DNA of 64,000 nt from Zymobacter sp047495495 (GTDB taxonomy: Bacteria > Pseudomonadota > Gammaproteobacteria > Pseudomonadales > Halomonadaceae), in contig NZ_CP179930.1 of the NCBI RefSeq assembly GCF_047495495.1, positions 930,001 to 994,000 of the forward strand, in the 5' to 3' direction. Position numbers and translations under genes: made by a program. The notes under the pieces are model-generated. The model did no database searches. It was not told the origin of the DNA and saw only the letters and a program-made list of their open reading frames with translations. Positions 12,260 to 20,474 of this stretch are shown in pieces; position 1 is the first letter of the stretch; each line of letters opens with the position of its first letter.

Positions 12260-13210
12260 ATGGCTGTCTGGCAATCCATCCAAAGTGTTGCCATCATCGT
12301 GTTGATCATTGCGCTGGGGTATGTGCTGCGACGGCGAGGTTCTCTGGCGGATAGCTTCTCCGGCAACATTTCACTGCTGATCACCAAGATTGCGTTGCCA
12401 GCGTCCATCTTCGTTTCCGTGCTGCATTATCTGAAGCGTGATGAACTGGCCAGTCTGGGTATCGGTCTCATCTGCCCGTTTATTGGCGTGGGCATTGCCT
12501 ATCTCGTGGGGTTCCTGCTGGTCCGTCTGTTAAATATTCCTGTAGGGCGTCGGGGAATATTCATCAACGGGATCGTCAACGCCAACACCATCTTCATTGG
12601 GCTGCCGCTCAACATTGCGTTGTTTGGCGAAGCCAGTATGAAGTACTTCCTCATCTACTATGTTGTGAATACGGTTTCGACCTGGACGTTGGGGGCTTTC
12701 CTGATCGCCAACGATACCCCGCAGGGGAAAGGCCAAGCGCCTTCGTTGAAGGTAACGCTGCAGAAGCTGTTGCCGCCGCCTCTGCTGGGCTTCATTGCCG
12801 GGGTATTGTATCTGCTGAGCGGGCTGCCGTTGCCGGAAGTGCTGGGTAAAACCCTGTCCTATGTCGGTAGTTTGGTGACGCCGCTTTCACTGATCTTCAT
12901 TGGGATCGTGTTGAGTGACTCGGGGCTGAGCAGTATTCGCTTTGATCGCGATACGATCATCACGCTGCTGGGGCGCTTCGTGCTGTCGCCGCTGGTGCTG
13001 GCCGTACTGCTCACGTTTACGCCTTTTGATATCACGATGAAGCAGGTGCTGGTTATGCAGGCGGCAACGCCGATGCTAGCGGTGCTGCCGGTACTGGCCA
13101 GACAGGCGGGTGGCGATGTTCGCTTCGCGACCAATATCGTGACCACCAGTACCGTGCTATTTGCCGTTGTCGCACCTGTCGTGATGTGGCTGCTGCAGTA
13201 TATGGCGTGA
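12260..13210 (+). CDS. AEC-family transporter, second paralogue
   Basis: A 316-residue inner-membrane carrier with about ten hydrophobic segments and the two-half AEC structure. The NANTIFIGLPLNIALFG stretch corresponds to the conserved N-x-G-x-P motif region. The second half contains LVTPLSLIFIGIVLSDSGL and ends with QAATPMLAVLPVLARQAGGD, typical of the family. The start is the ATG at 12260, six bases after a near-perfect AAGGAGG; a GTG two codons upstream lies inside that site. The protein differs clearly from the carrier at 9073-9960, so they are not recent duplicates. Substrate is unknown; organic acids are likely. Confidence 0.87.
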   Translation: MAVWQSIQSVAIIVLIIALGYVLRRRGSLADSFSGNISLLITKIALPASIFVSVLHYLKRDELASLGIGLICPFIGVGIAYLVGFLLVRLLNIPVGRRGIFINGIVNANTIFIGLPLNIALFGEASMKYFLIYYVVNTVSTWTLGAFLIANDTPQGKGQAPSLKVTLQKLLPPPLLGFIAGVLYLLSGLPLPEVLGKTLSYVGSLVTPLSLIFIGIVLSDSGLSSIRFDRDTIITLLGRFVLSPLVLAVLLTFTPFDITMKQVLVMQAATPMLAVLPVLARQAGGDVRFATNIVTTSTVLFAVVAPVVMWLLQYMA

Positions 13211-13248
13211 GGATGGCATTACGCTGAGCGTTCGATTCAACGAGAATG

Positions 13249-13287
13249 AAAAAGGCGCCACGCTCTTATCGGAGGGTGGCGCCTTTT
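13249..13287. terminator. Bidirectional rho-independent terminator
   Basis: AAAGGCGCCAC pairs with GTGGCGCCTTT around a short loop, with A-run before and T-run after. It serves the AEC gene on the plus strand and could serve the small minus-strand ORF converging on it. Confidence 0.88.
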
Positions 13288-13315
13288 GGCATGCCTGCCG
13301 TGCACTACTGAGCTT

Positions 13316-13540
13316 TCAGGCGGGAGGATCAAGTTCGGTCAATGCGACCACGAGAACCGCACAACCTAATAGTGGAATACCCAGCAGTGCTTCCAGACTG
13401 CCGATGATGACCAACGCGCCCATCGCGGTGCCCAAGGCGCTGAGCACGACGACTCTGCATGGGGTGAATGGCCCACCGTGCAAGGCGATGAAGGTGCCCG
13501 CAATGGCTACGGAGAAGGATAGCCAGAATAGAATGATCAT
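13316..13540 (-). CDS. Small hypothetical membrane protein
   Basis: A 74-residue ORF with two or three hydrophobic segments (about 1-20, 32-50 and 54-68) and few charges. AAGGTGGGG lies just before its ATG, and a bidirectional terminator stands just past its stop, both arguing for a real gene. I recognise no family. It converges with the AEC gene. It could be a small membrane subunit or simply a hydrophobic chance ORF. Confidence 0.5.
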   Translation of the reverse strand: MIILFWLSFSVAIAGTFIALHGGPFTPCRVVVLSALGTAMGALVIIGSLEALLGIPLLGCAVLVVALTELDPPA

Positions 13541-13710
13541 GACCCCACCTTGAGTATCTGCCCATGAGCAGGTGCCAGAAATGGCGGTGCCGTCTATGCC
13601 ATTACCAGAGTTGCCTTAATGAAGGATATCTACTGTTGTAGAACTTGCCAGTCAGCGTTGGCTGTGTCATGAATCATGTAGAGCACCCAGGTTATATCGG
13701 CAGGTAGGCT

Positions 13711-13739
13711 TTGAAAATCCGTGTAGGATACTCTATCTT
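13711..13739 (+). promoter_or_regulatory. Candidate promoter of the NlpE-like gene
   Basis: TTGAAA (13711-13716) and TATCTT (13734-13739) with a 17-base spacer lie about 40 bases before the start codon. Confidence 0.5.
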
Positions 13740-13778
13740 GAGATGCGAAATGTCGTGTGAACACAAGGAGATGGTTCC

Positions 13779-14198
13779 ATGAAAATCAAGACTCTGGCTG
13801 CTGCAGCTGTACTGGCTGCGCTGGCAGGCTGTGCAAGCGGTCCGCAAACCCCTTACACCAAGCTGGCAGGGCAGTACGAAGGGGTTCTGCCGTGCGTTGA
13901 CTGCTCTGGTATCAAGACGAATCTGAAAGTCCGTGATGCCAATGACGGCAATGCTGGAACGTTCGAACTGGTCAGCGTCCGTGAAGGGAAAAGCAGTCAG
14001 GCGCTGCTGACCAAAGGTAACGTCTTCACCGTCGAAAATGCGGGTGAAATGAAATATCCGCTGATCTATCAGCTGCGCGGACCGGAAGGCAATGCCATCT
14101 ATAACCTGCTGCCGCTGGAAAACGGTGACCTGCAGTTGCTGGACACCAACATGAACCAGCCGAAAACAGGCATCGACATGACGCTCAAACGTCGTTGA
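13779..14198 (+). CDS. NlpE N-terminal domain outer-membrane lipoprotein
   Basis: A 139-residue lipoprotein. The signal peptide ends in the lipobox LAGC with the lipidated Cys at 18; Ala at +2 favours outer-membrane sorting. The mature part opens with GQYEGVLPCVDCSGIKT, the CxxC-bearing signature of the NlpE N-terminal domain. In E. coli NlpE senses surface contact and lipoprotein trafficking faults and activates the Cpx response; it is also linked to copper tolerance. This protein has only the N-terminal domain and lacks the C-terminal OB-fold half, a common short form. AAGGAG precedes the ATG. A strong terminator follows, so it is probably monocistronic. Confidence 0.85.
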   Translation: MKIKTLAAAAVLAALAGCASGPQTPYTKLAGQYEGVLPCVDCSGIKTNLKVRDANDGNAGTFELVSVREGKSSQALLTKGNVFTVENAGEMKYPLIYQLRGPEGNAIYNLLPLENGDLQLLDTNMNQPKTGIDMTLKRR

Positions 14199-14254
14199 TT
14201 CTGTAGAGGTAGATCAAAAGGCAGCTGTGCTGCAGTTCTCTACCTGATAAAGAT

Positions 14255-14288
14255 AAAAAAGAGGCATCCCCGTGGGGATGCCTCTTTG
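14255..14288. terminator. Bidirectional terminator between nlpE-like and M23 genes
   Basis: AAAGAGGCATCCCC pairs perfectly with GGGGATGCCTCTTT over a two-base loop, with A-rich and T-rich flanks. It serves both convergent genes. Confidence 0.92.
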
Positions 14289-14305
14289 CGTTTCGGGCGA
14301 TGTAT

Positions 14306-15871
14306 TTATGAACCCTTGCCTTCCTGTGACGGTGCATTGCCATTCTGTGCGTAGGCACGATCGTTGTCGGGGGAAGAGAGACGTGCAATGAACTGCTGGG
14401 CCTGGCGCTTGAAGCTGGCCAGCTGGGCACCGGACAGCTGCTGGCCGTTCGGCAGCTTGACGCGCATGGGGTCGACAGCACGGTTGCTGACCAGCACTTC
14501 GTAGTGAAGGTGAGGGCCAGTTACGCGGCCAGTGCTGCCTGAGAGTGCGATCGGGGCGCCCATGTTGACGCGTTCGCCCTGACGTACCAGCGAGCGTGAT
14601 AGGTGCAGATAACGGGTCTTGAGGCCGTCACCGTGATCGATGACAAGATAATGACCCGCATACTGGTTATAGGCGACCTGCGTGACCACCCCTGCACTAG
14701 GGGATTTGATGGTCGTACCCGTCGGCATACCGAAGTCCGTACCGTGGTGCGGAGCGACGCGATGCGTAACCGGGTGCAGGCGCGTCAGATCGAATGCTGA
14801 GGTGACGGGGTGCTGGCCGGAGAATGGGAAACGGTTGAATGACGGATCCAGCCCACGGCCGTCCGGTGTATAGAAGCTGTCGTTGTAGCGTACGAGCGTT
14901 ACATTAGCAGAAGCCCCTTTGTACTGGATGGCCAGTACGCGTGAGCCGAGCTTCTTGCCGTCCAGCGTGTCTGCTTCGACCAGTGCTTGGAATTGGTCAC
15001 CGGCACGGGCCTGAGCGCGGAAGTTGAGCTTGCGTGACAGGGCGCGGGTGATTTCGGTGACTTCGCTGCTGGAAAGCCCACTGGCCTGTGCGGATTGGCC
15101 GAAGCTACCGTTGACCGTTCCCGCGTAGGTGCGCTGCATGGGCTCTACGTTGCGATGGATATTGGTGTAGGCATAGCGGCCGCTATCTTCGTGCGTCAGC
15201 AGCAGGCCATCGCGAGCAGTACGCATAACACGCAGCGATACCAGCTGGTTGCGTGCGTCGACCTGATAGTCGATGGACATGCCGATGCGCAGCTGAGTCA
15301 GAATGCGACGCGTGTTGTTATCCGGCAGGCTGTTGAGCAGGTTGCTGACCTTGACGGCATCCAGTCCCATGCTCTGAGCGGCAATCGAACCGAAGCTATC
15401 GCCCGGCTGTACTGTATAGCTGAGCCAGCGCAGCTGATCATCGCTTGGCTCAGTTGCGACTTCCTGATCCAGCGCACCTTGGTTGCCGAGTGCGTCATCA
15501 TCATAGGGAAGTTCGTCTGAGAAATCGGCATCGTTACCGGTGGTCAACGCCGAAAGAAAGCGCTGGTGAAAGGGTGAAATGGTGGTGCTATCAGTGTCGA
15601 TCGGATCGGTGTGGCTGAGCGCTGTCAGCAGTTGGGCACCTGCCGTATCAACGGCGAAGTGGATGTCGTCGCTATCGCCGTCATCGTCTTCATTATCGGT
15701 ATCGCTGACTTGATTCATCGCAACATCGGCTGTGTTGTGCGGCGCATCCTGCGAAGGGGCCTGCGGGCGATGTTGCTGGTAAGCGTGGATGCCCAGAACA
15801 GATACCATCGACAAGATGGGCACCATGAGAAATTTATGGGGGCGAGGCAGCGCGGTAAATAAACGGAACAT
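14306..15871 (-). CDS. mepM: M23 family murein DD-endopeptidase, MepM-like
   Basis: Cleaves peptide cross-links in peptidoglycan so that new strands can be inserted. The 521-residue form has an N-terminal membrane anchor (about 14-30), an acidic linker (about 50-150), a LysM/OapA-like segment at SYTVQPGDSFGSIAAQ (about 151-166), and a C-terminal M23 domain. The zinc ligands appear in HHGTDFG (His375-Asp379) and HLHYE (His454-His456). The chosen start gives MFRLFTALPRPHKFL, resembling related proteins. The frame stays open upstream to 16096, but that extension looks non-coding. No strong ribosome site is seen, so the start is uncertain. It is an important partner of the cell wall genes further right. 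Confidence 0.9.
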   Translation of the reverse strand: MFRLFTALPRPHKFLMVPILSMVSVLGIHAYQQHRPQAPSQDAPHNTADVAMNQVSDTDNEDDDGDSDDIHFAVDTAGAQLLTALSHTDPIDTDSTTISPFHQRFLSALTTGNDADFSDELPYDDDALGNQGALDQEVATEPSDDQLRWLSYTVQPGDSFGSIAAQSMGLDAVKVSNLLNSLPDNNTRRILTQLRIGMSIDYQVDARNQLVSLRVMRTARDGLLLTHEDSGRYAYTNIHRNVEPMQRTYAGTVNGSFGQSAQASGLSSSEVTEITRALSRKLNFRAQARAGDQFQALVEADTLDGKKLGSRVLAIQYKGASANVTLVRYNDSFYTPDGRGLDPSFNRFPFSGQHPVTSAFDLTRLHPVTHRVAPHHGTDFGMPTGTTIKSPSAGVVTQVAYNQYAGHYLVIDHGDGLKTRYLHLSRSLVRQGERVNMGAPIALSGSTGRVTGPHLHYEVLVSNRAVDPMRVKLPNGQQLSGAQLASFKRQAQQFIARLSSPDNDRAYAQNGNAPSQEGKGS

Positions 15872-16504
15872 GAATGAAAAGACCGTGGCCGTAAGGTGGA
15901 TGATCGAAAAAGGTGAATAAAATACACCGCCATTTATATTGAGACGGCCAACATTACCCGATTGTACAGGGGGTGAACAGGAAAGTAGCTGCTGTATTAA
16001 CCCTTGATTTACGGTTTGCACCGTGGTGTAGACGGGAAACGAAAGCCCACTGGTATGACCAGTGGCACAGCTGTCAGTGCCAGCTGTAATGTGCAAAAAA
16101 ATGAAAATTTGTAATCATGGCAAGCGCATGACCACTATTTTGCACGGTTGACGGTTACGTTTCCAGTCTGGATCGGGTCTATGACCGTGACGATCATAAT
16201 ATCGGCTTTCAAATTGAATGACTTGATATGGACCTTATAAGAAAGCATGTTTCGGTTATATGTTTATTTTTACAGGCATGTTATTTTGTACAGTATTAAA
16301 TATTATTATCGCTAGAGAATGAAGCAGCACCTATATATTTAATAAAACGTTAATCTAAAGGTGTGAATAGAGCCCTTTGATCTTGTATGTCCTTTAATGT
16401 GTAGATGTCGCTTGGCGGTAGCGATTTCTTCATTGGTATCTGTGATTCGGCACTGGCATGGCACTGATAATTCGCTTGATGGTCGCCTTGAAAAGGTGTT
16501 CGCT
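15872..16504. other. Long upstream region of mepM-like gene with palindromes and AT-rich patch
   Basis: No gene is supported here. It contains a perfect 8-3-8 palindrome (16047-16065), an 8-base inverted repeat spanning 16091-16145, and a conspicuously AT-rich patch (about 16200-16360). The leftward mepM promoter should be in it. Confidence 0.6.
16047..16065. promoter_or_regulatory. Perfect palindrome, possible operator
   Basis: CCACTGGT-ATG-ACCAGTGG is a perfect 8-base inverted repeat with a three-base centre, about 175 bases upstream of the chosen mepM start. It could be a regulator site or a hairpin. Confidence 0.4.
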
Positions 16505-16621
16505 CCCCGCAGACCCCGCAGACCCCGCAGACCCCGCAGACCCCGCAGACCCCGCAGACCCCGCAGACCCCGCAGACCCCGCAGACCCCGCAGACCCCGC
16601 AGACCCCGCAGACCCCGCAGA
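16505..16621. repeat. Tandem array: 13 perfect copies of CCCCGCAGA
   Basis: 117 bases made of 13 identical 9-base units, followed by a two-base partial. It lies 109 bases beyond the yaiI stop codon on the minus strand. Because the unit is a multiple of three, it yields ADP-, RRPRRP- and VCGVCG-type false ORFs in several frames. None of these has a ribosome site or family. Confidence 0.97.
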
Positions 16622-16730
16622 CCGTGGCGCTGGGCGTGTGGCAGTTAAAGGGCGCGAAGGGCATGGGGCTCAATACGCGTTGGGTGTCACGTCGAAAGCG
16701 CATTGAGCCACAATATCGGGGCACGACTGT

Positions 16731-17213
16731 TCACGTGGAACGCGCTGGGCGGGGGAGACGTGCAAGCTGTCGGTCGAAGGCGTTAGCGAACTGCTGGATA
16801 TCACGTGGTCCCAGCGGCTTCGCTCCGCCGTGATGTTCACCGCTGGCGCGCATCGTTTCCATGAAGTCGCGCATGTTGAGGCGTGGGCCAATGTTGTCGA
16901 GCGTGAGCGGTTCCCCGCGATGGGTGAGCACTAGCGCGCCTTTCTTAAGCACATCGGATGCAAGAGGCAGGTCGGCCGTGATTACGAGTGCACCGGGCTG
17001 TACGCGTTCGGCGATCAGAGCGTCGGCGGCATCGGCACCCTGCGGGGCATTCAAGGCAATCGCGAACGGTGTGCGGGGCAGTGGCACGAGGTGGTTGGCG
17101 ACGAAGCAGGCCGGTAGTTGAGTGCGTACGGCGGCGCGAACAATAAGCTCGCGGATAGCGCGTGGGCAGGCGTCAGCATCGACCCAGATGGCAATCTGTG
17201 GGGTAGTGTTCAT
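16731..17213 (-). CDS. yaiI: YaiI/YqxD family protein (UPF0178, DUF188)
   Basis: A 160-residue cytoplasmic protein of the conserved DUF188 family, related to PIN-like nuclease folds. It begins IWVDADACPRAIRELIVRAA, the family's N-terminal acidic signature, and later has GALVITADLPLASDVLKKGA and GAKPLGPRDIQQFANALD-like segments. Length matches the family (about 150-160). AAGG precedes the ATG. Its biochemical role is not established. The gene is divergent from deaD and followed by a 9-base tandem array. Confidence 0.9.
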   Translation of the reverse strand: MNTTPQIAIWVDADACPRAIRELIVRAAVRTQLPACFVANHLVPLPRTPFAIALNAPQGADAADALIAERVQPGALVITADLPLASDVLKKGALVLTHRGEPLTLDNIGPRLNMRDFMETMRASGEHHGGAKPLGPRDIQQFANAFDRQLARLPRPARST

Positions 17214-17738
17214 TAAAAACCTTGTGTAATGGTCATAAAGGCATAGGCATGTTATCCCTTTTGGTGATAGAATACGCTTTCTTCGCTATGTGCAGACCCT
17301 ACCCTCAATAGTGATTCGCCCCCTCCCAATGTCCTGTCGATGCCGGACGGACTCGATTTGTCCCGGTATGCGTCAGCGTCCATTCGGTCATGCGGCAAGC
17401 CTGTGATGGCTTGTAAGTGTGGGAAAGATATCAGTATGGCGAGCGTCACGTTGGGTACTTTGAATGACAAGCCCCATGGCCTGTTGTCGATGTATTGGCT
17501 TAACGCTTTGTCTTTACTGGTATATCGGTCTCCACTGGTGCGTGCATGAGGAATGGTGTCATCAGCTGTCCGCTGATGGCCGTCCGACAATGTCAGGTGC
17601 GATTCGGCCACGTGGTTCGTAGGGTGGCCTGAATTTCCATGTATCGCCGTGTTCGTCGACCTTGCATCTATGTATGAGGGAATTCCTTCATATAGCTGTC
17701 ATGCAGGGTGGGCCTGTCCGGCTCGTGTAAGGTGTGAA
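17214..17738 (+). other. Long leader region of the deaD-like gene
   Basis: A 525-base gap between divergent genes. If the candidate promoter at 17244-17273 is real, the helicase messenger has an untranslated leader of about 460 bases, as in cold-shock-regulated deaD/csdA of E. coli. I cannot identify a cold-shock box by eye. Confidence 0.45.
17244..17273 (+). promoter_or_regulatory. Candidate promoter upstream of deaD-like gene
   Basis: TAGGCA (17244-17249) and TAGAAT (17268-17273) with an 18-base spacer. Tentative. Confidence 0.35.
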
Positions 17739-19451
17739 ATGACTTCGATGTCCGATGTCTCGTCTGATTTCCAGACGCTTGGGCTGCTGCCCGCTGTTCT
17801 CCGGTCTCTTGATATCCTCGGATACACGACCCCTTCTCCCATTCAGCTTCAGACCATCCCTTCCTTGCTGGAAGGCCGTGATCTGTTGGGTCAGGCCCAG
17901 ACGGGTACTGGCAAGACGGCGGCCTTTGCGCTGCCGATGCTGTCACGTCTCGATGTTTCGCGTCGTGAAGCTCAAGTTCTGGTGCTGGCGCCGACGCGCG
18001 AGCTGGCTCAGCAGGTAGCCGTCAACTTTGGTCGTTATGGCCAGTTCATCGAAGGCCTGGAAGTTGTGACGCTGTGTGGTGGTCAGGACTACCGTGACCA
18101 GCTGCGCAGTCTGCGTGCTGGTGCTCAGGTCGTCGTGGGTACGCCGGGGCGCGTTATCGACCACCTGGACCGCGGTTCCCTGAACCTGTCCGGGCTGTCC
18201 GCCCTCGTGCTGGACGAAGCTGATGAAATGCTGCGTATGGGCTTCATCGACGATGTTGAGCGCGTTCTGCGTGACACGCCGAAGACGGCTCAGCGCGTCT
18301 TCTTCTCTGCGACACTGCCGCACGAGATCGAAAAGATCGTCAACCGTTACTTGGTTGATCCGGTCAAGGTGCAGATCGAAGCGAAGGCGGTTACTACCAC
18401 CATCACGCAGCGTATGTGCCGCGTAGAAGGTAGTGCCAAGCTGGAAGCGCTGTCCCGCCTGATCGAAGTCGAGAACATGGACGCCGCGATCGTTTTCGTA
18501 CGTACGCGTGCCGCCTGTACGACCGTTGTTGAACACCTGTCTGCGCGTGGCGTAGCAGCTGCAGCACTGTCCGGCGATCTGGATCAGAGCCTGCGCGAGC
18601 GCACCGTTGCGCGTCTGAAACGCGGCAAAATCGACGTTTTGGTCGCGACAGACGTAGCCGCACGTGGTCTTGACGTGCCGCGCATCACGCACGTCATCAA
18701 CTATGACCTGCCGCACGATACCGAAGCCTACGTTCACCGTATCGGCCGTACCGGTCGTGCGGGACGTGAAGGCACCGCGATCACCTTCGTCGGTGGCCGT
18801 GAAATGCGTCGTATCCAGTGGCTGGAACGCGCTACCGGTCAGCGCATCGAATCCATCGCCCTGCCTGATGAAAAGGCACTGCGTGCGCATCGTGACGAAC
18901 GCTTCAAGGCGCGTGCTATCGAAGCCCTGAGTGGCGAATCGTCCATGGCACAACGTGCACTGGTTGAAGAGTTGGTCGCTCAAGGTTACGATCCGCTGGA
19001 TCTGGCTACTGTCTTTGCTCAGCTGGCTCGTGCTGATGAAGCACCGATTCGTCCGCTGCCGCGTCAGGATAGCCGCAACGACCGCAATGATCGTAACGAT
19101 CGCGGTGGCCGTGGCGAGCGTAGTCCTCGCGGTGAGCGTAGCGAACGTGGCCCGCGCCGTGAACGCGGTCCGCGTGAAGGCATGACGCGCTATCGCGTGG
19201 CCGTTGGTCATCGTGAAGGCATCAAGCCGGGTCAGCTGGTAGGCGCTTTGGCAAACGAAGGTGGCATCGAAGGCGCGCGTATCGGTCGTATCGACATTCG
19301 TCAGTCCTTCAGCACTGTCGAACTGCCGAACAACCTGCCGGCCGCTACTCTGGCGAAAATGGCGCGCGCTCGCGTTGCGGGTCGTACGCTGGACATCAGT
19401 GAAGACACTGGTCGTCCGGAACGTCGCCGTGAAGAGCATCGTCCGGCGTAA
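17739..19451 (+). CDS. deaD: DEAD-box ATP-dependent RNA helicase (DeaD/CsdA type)
   Basis: ATP-driven unwinding of RNA in ribosome assembly and mRNA turnover, especially in the cold. The 570-residue protein has the Q motif (about 28-36), AQTGTGKT (53-60), PTRELA (85-90), TPGR (135-138), DEAD (159-162), SAT (190-192) and HRIGRTGRAGR (333-343). A basic Arg/Asp/Gly-rich linker (about 444-480) joins a C-terminal DbpA-like RNA-binding domain (about 482-554) and a short basic tail. This order matches DeaD/CsdA. The ATG at 17739 has AAGGTG five bases upstream; the frame runs 30 codons further up without a good site. It has a long leader. Confidence 0.94.
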   Translation: MTSMSDVSSDFQTLGLLPAVLRSLDILGYTTPSPIQLQTIPSLLEGRDLLGQAQTGTGKTAAFALPMLSRLDVSRREAQVLVLAPTRELAQQVAVNFGRYGQFIEGLEVVTLCGGQDYRDQLRSLRAGAQVVVGTPGRVIDHLDRGSLNLSGLSALVLDEADEMLRMGFIDDVERVLRDTPKTAQRVFFSATLPHEIEKIVNRYLVDPVKVQIEAKAVTTTITQRMCRVEGSAKLEALSRLIEVENMDAAIVFVRTRAACTTVVEHLSARGVAAAALSGDLDQSLRERTVARLKRGKIDVLVATDVAARGLDVPRITHVINYDLPHDTEAYVHRIGRTGRAGREGTAITFVGGREMRRIQWLERATGQRIESIALPDEKALRAHRDERFKARAIEALSGESSMAQRALVEELVAQGYDPLDLATVFAQLARADEAPIRPLPRQDSRNDRNDRNDRGGRGERSPRGERSERGPRRERGPREGMTRYRVAVGHREGIKPGQLVGALANEGGIEGARIGRIDIRQSFSTVELPNNLPAATLAKMARARVAGRTLDISEDTGRPERRREEHRPA

Positions 19452-19492
19452 GTCGTTCGATATCGGGCAAGGCTGACGCCTTCTCGGTCATG

Positions 19493-19535
19493 CAACGCCC
19501 CCGCTGCCCCTGTGGTAGCGGGGGCGTTGTCGTTT
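19493..19535 (+). terminator. Terminator after deaD
   Basis: CAACGCCCCCGCT pairs perfectly with AGCGGGGGCGTTG over an 11-base loop, followed by a T/G-rich tail. Confidence 0.75.
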
Positions 19536-19611
19536 GGTGCGGTCGCTTTGGCGAATGAGAAAAGGAAAGAAAGGCTTTGAGATCGCGGTGCAAGATGAAG
19601 TGATATGCTGA

Positions 19612-19648
<37 letters not shown>

Positions 19649-19682
19649 GACAGGTTGAGTACCGGCAGCAAGGGGAGGCGAT

Positions 19683-20432
19683 ATGGAGCAGTTGCATGCG
19701 TGGATCGAAGATCCGAGAGCGGCCATCCAGTTGCAAAAAGCGTTAGCGCCGCGGGTGATACGAGAGGACCGTTTGCCTGCGTCTGTTGATCTGATTGCGG
19801 GGGTCGACGTGGGCTTCGAGCCGCTCGATCCGAAGCGCAATGCGCGCGTGGACCCTGCTGCCCCGTCATTAACGCGGGCGGTGATCGTGGTGATGGAATA
19901 TCCCTCGCTGAGGGTGGTCGAGCAGGTGCTGCATCGGCAGCCGACGACCATGCCCTATATTCCCGGTCTGCTATCTTTTCGGGAGCTGCCCGCTATTCTG
20001 GAAGCATATGCCTGCCTTGAGCATCGCCCCGATCTACTCATGGTGGACGGGATGGGGATCGCTCATCCGCGCCGGATGGGAATTGCTACTCATCTGGGGC
20101 TGTGGCTTGACAAGCCGTCCATTGGCGTGGGCAAAAGCCGTCTGTGTGGTCGCCATGCGGATGTACCCGATGTGAAAGGGGCAACGGTCCCCCTGATTGA
20201 TAAGGGGGAGGAAGTGGGGCGTGTCATGCGTTCGCGTGAGGGCGTTAAGCCGCTCTATATTTCGCAGGGCCATCGTATTTCTCTTGAGACGGCGTGCGAC
20301 TGGGTGCGTGCTTGCCTGACGCGCTATAAGTTGCCAGAACCAACGCGCCAGGCGGATCGCTTGGCATCACGCCGCACCCAGGAAGGTGTGTTGATGCGGG
20401 AAGCGCGCTCTGAGGGGCAGAATCAAGTGTGA
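19683..20432 (+). CDS. nfi: Endonuclease V (deoxyinosine 3' endonuclease)
   Basis: Nicks DNA one phosphodiester bond 3' of deaminated bases such as hypoxanthine, starting alternative excision repair. The 249-residue protein has the expected motifs: AGVDVGF with Asp42, PYIPGLLSFRE (91-101, Glu101), DGMGIAHPRRMGIATHLG (122-139, Asp122) and GVGKSRL (148-154). These supply the metal-binding acids and the base-wedging PYIP loop. Length is slightly above E. coli Nfi (223) because of a C-terminal tail. GGGAGG stands seven bases before the ATG. It follows a hexamer repeat and precedes the lactonase-like gene by 42 bases, so the two may be co-transcribed. Confidence 0.94.
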   Translation: MEQLHAWIEDPRAAIQLQKALAPRVIREDRLPASVDLIAGVDVGFEPLDPKRNARVDPAAPSLTRAVIVVMEYPSLRVVEQVLHRQPTTMPYIPGLLSFRELPAILEAYACLEHRPDLLMVDGMGIAHPRRMGIATHLGLWLDKPSIGVGKSRLCGRHADVPDVKGATVPLIDKGEEVGRVMRSREGVKPLYISQGHRISLETACDWVRACLTRYKLPEPTRQADRLASRRTQEGVLMREARSEGQNQV

Positions 20433-20474
20433 GTCGCGCTGTGCGGTGCTTCACGGTCCGACAAGGAGGTCGAC

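Noticed and set aside
8713..16621. Repeat arrays as CRISPR
   Set aside because: The units are directly contiguous without spacers, are only 8-9 bases long, and no cas gene is present.
16350..16724. ORFs with CGV, RRP or ADP repeats across the 9-mer array
   Set aside because: Pure consequence of a 9-base unit; no family, no start signal.
17943..19439. 498-codon minus-strand ORF opposite deaD
   Set aside because: It is the shadow of a gene with strong codon bias; the plus strand encodes a complete DEAD-box helicase, and the minus product has no recognisable domain.
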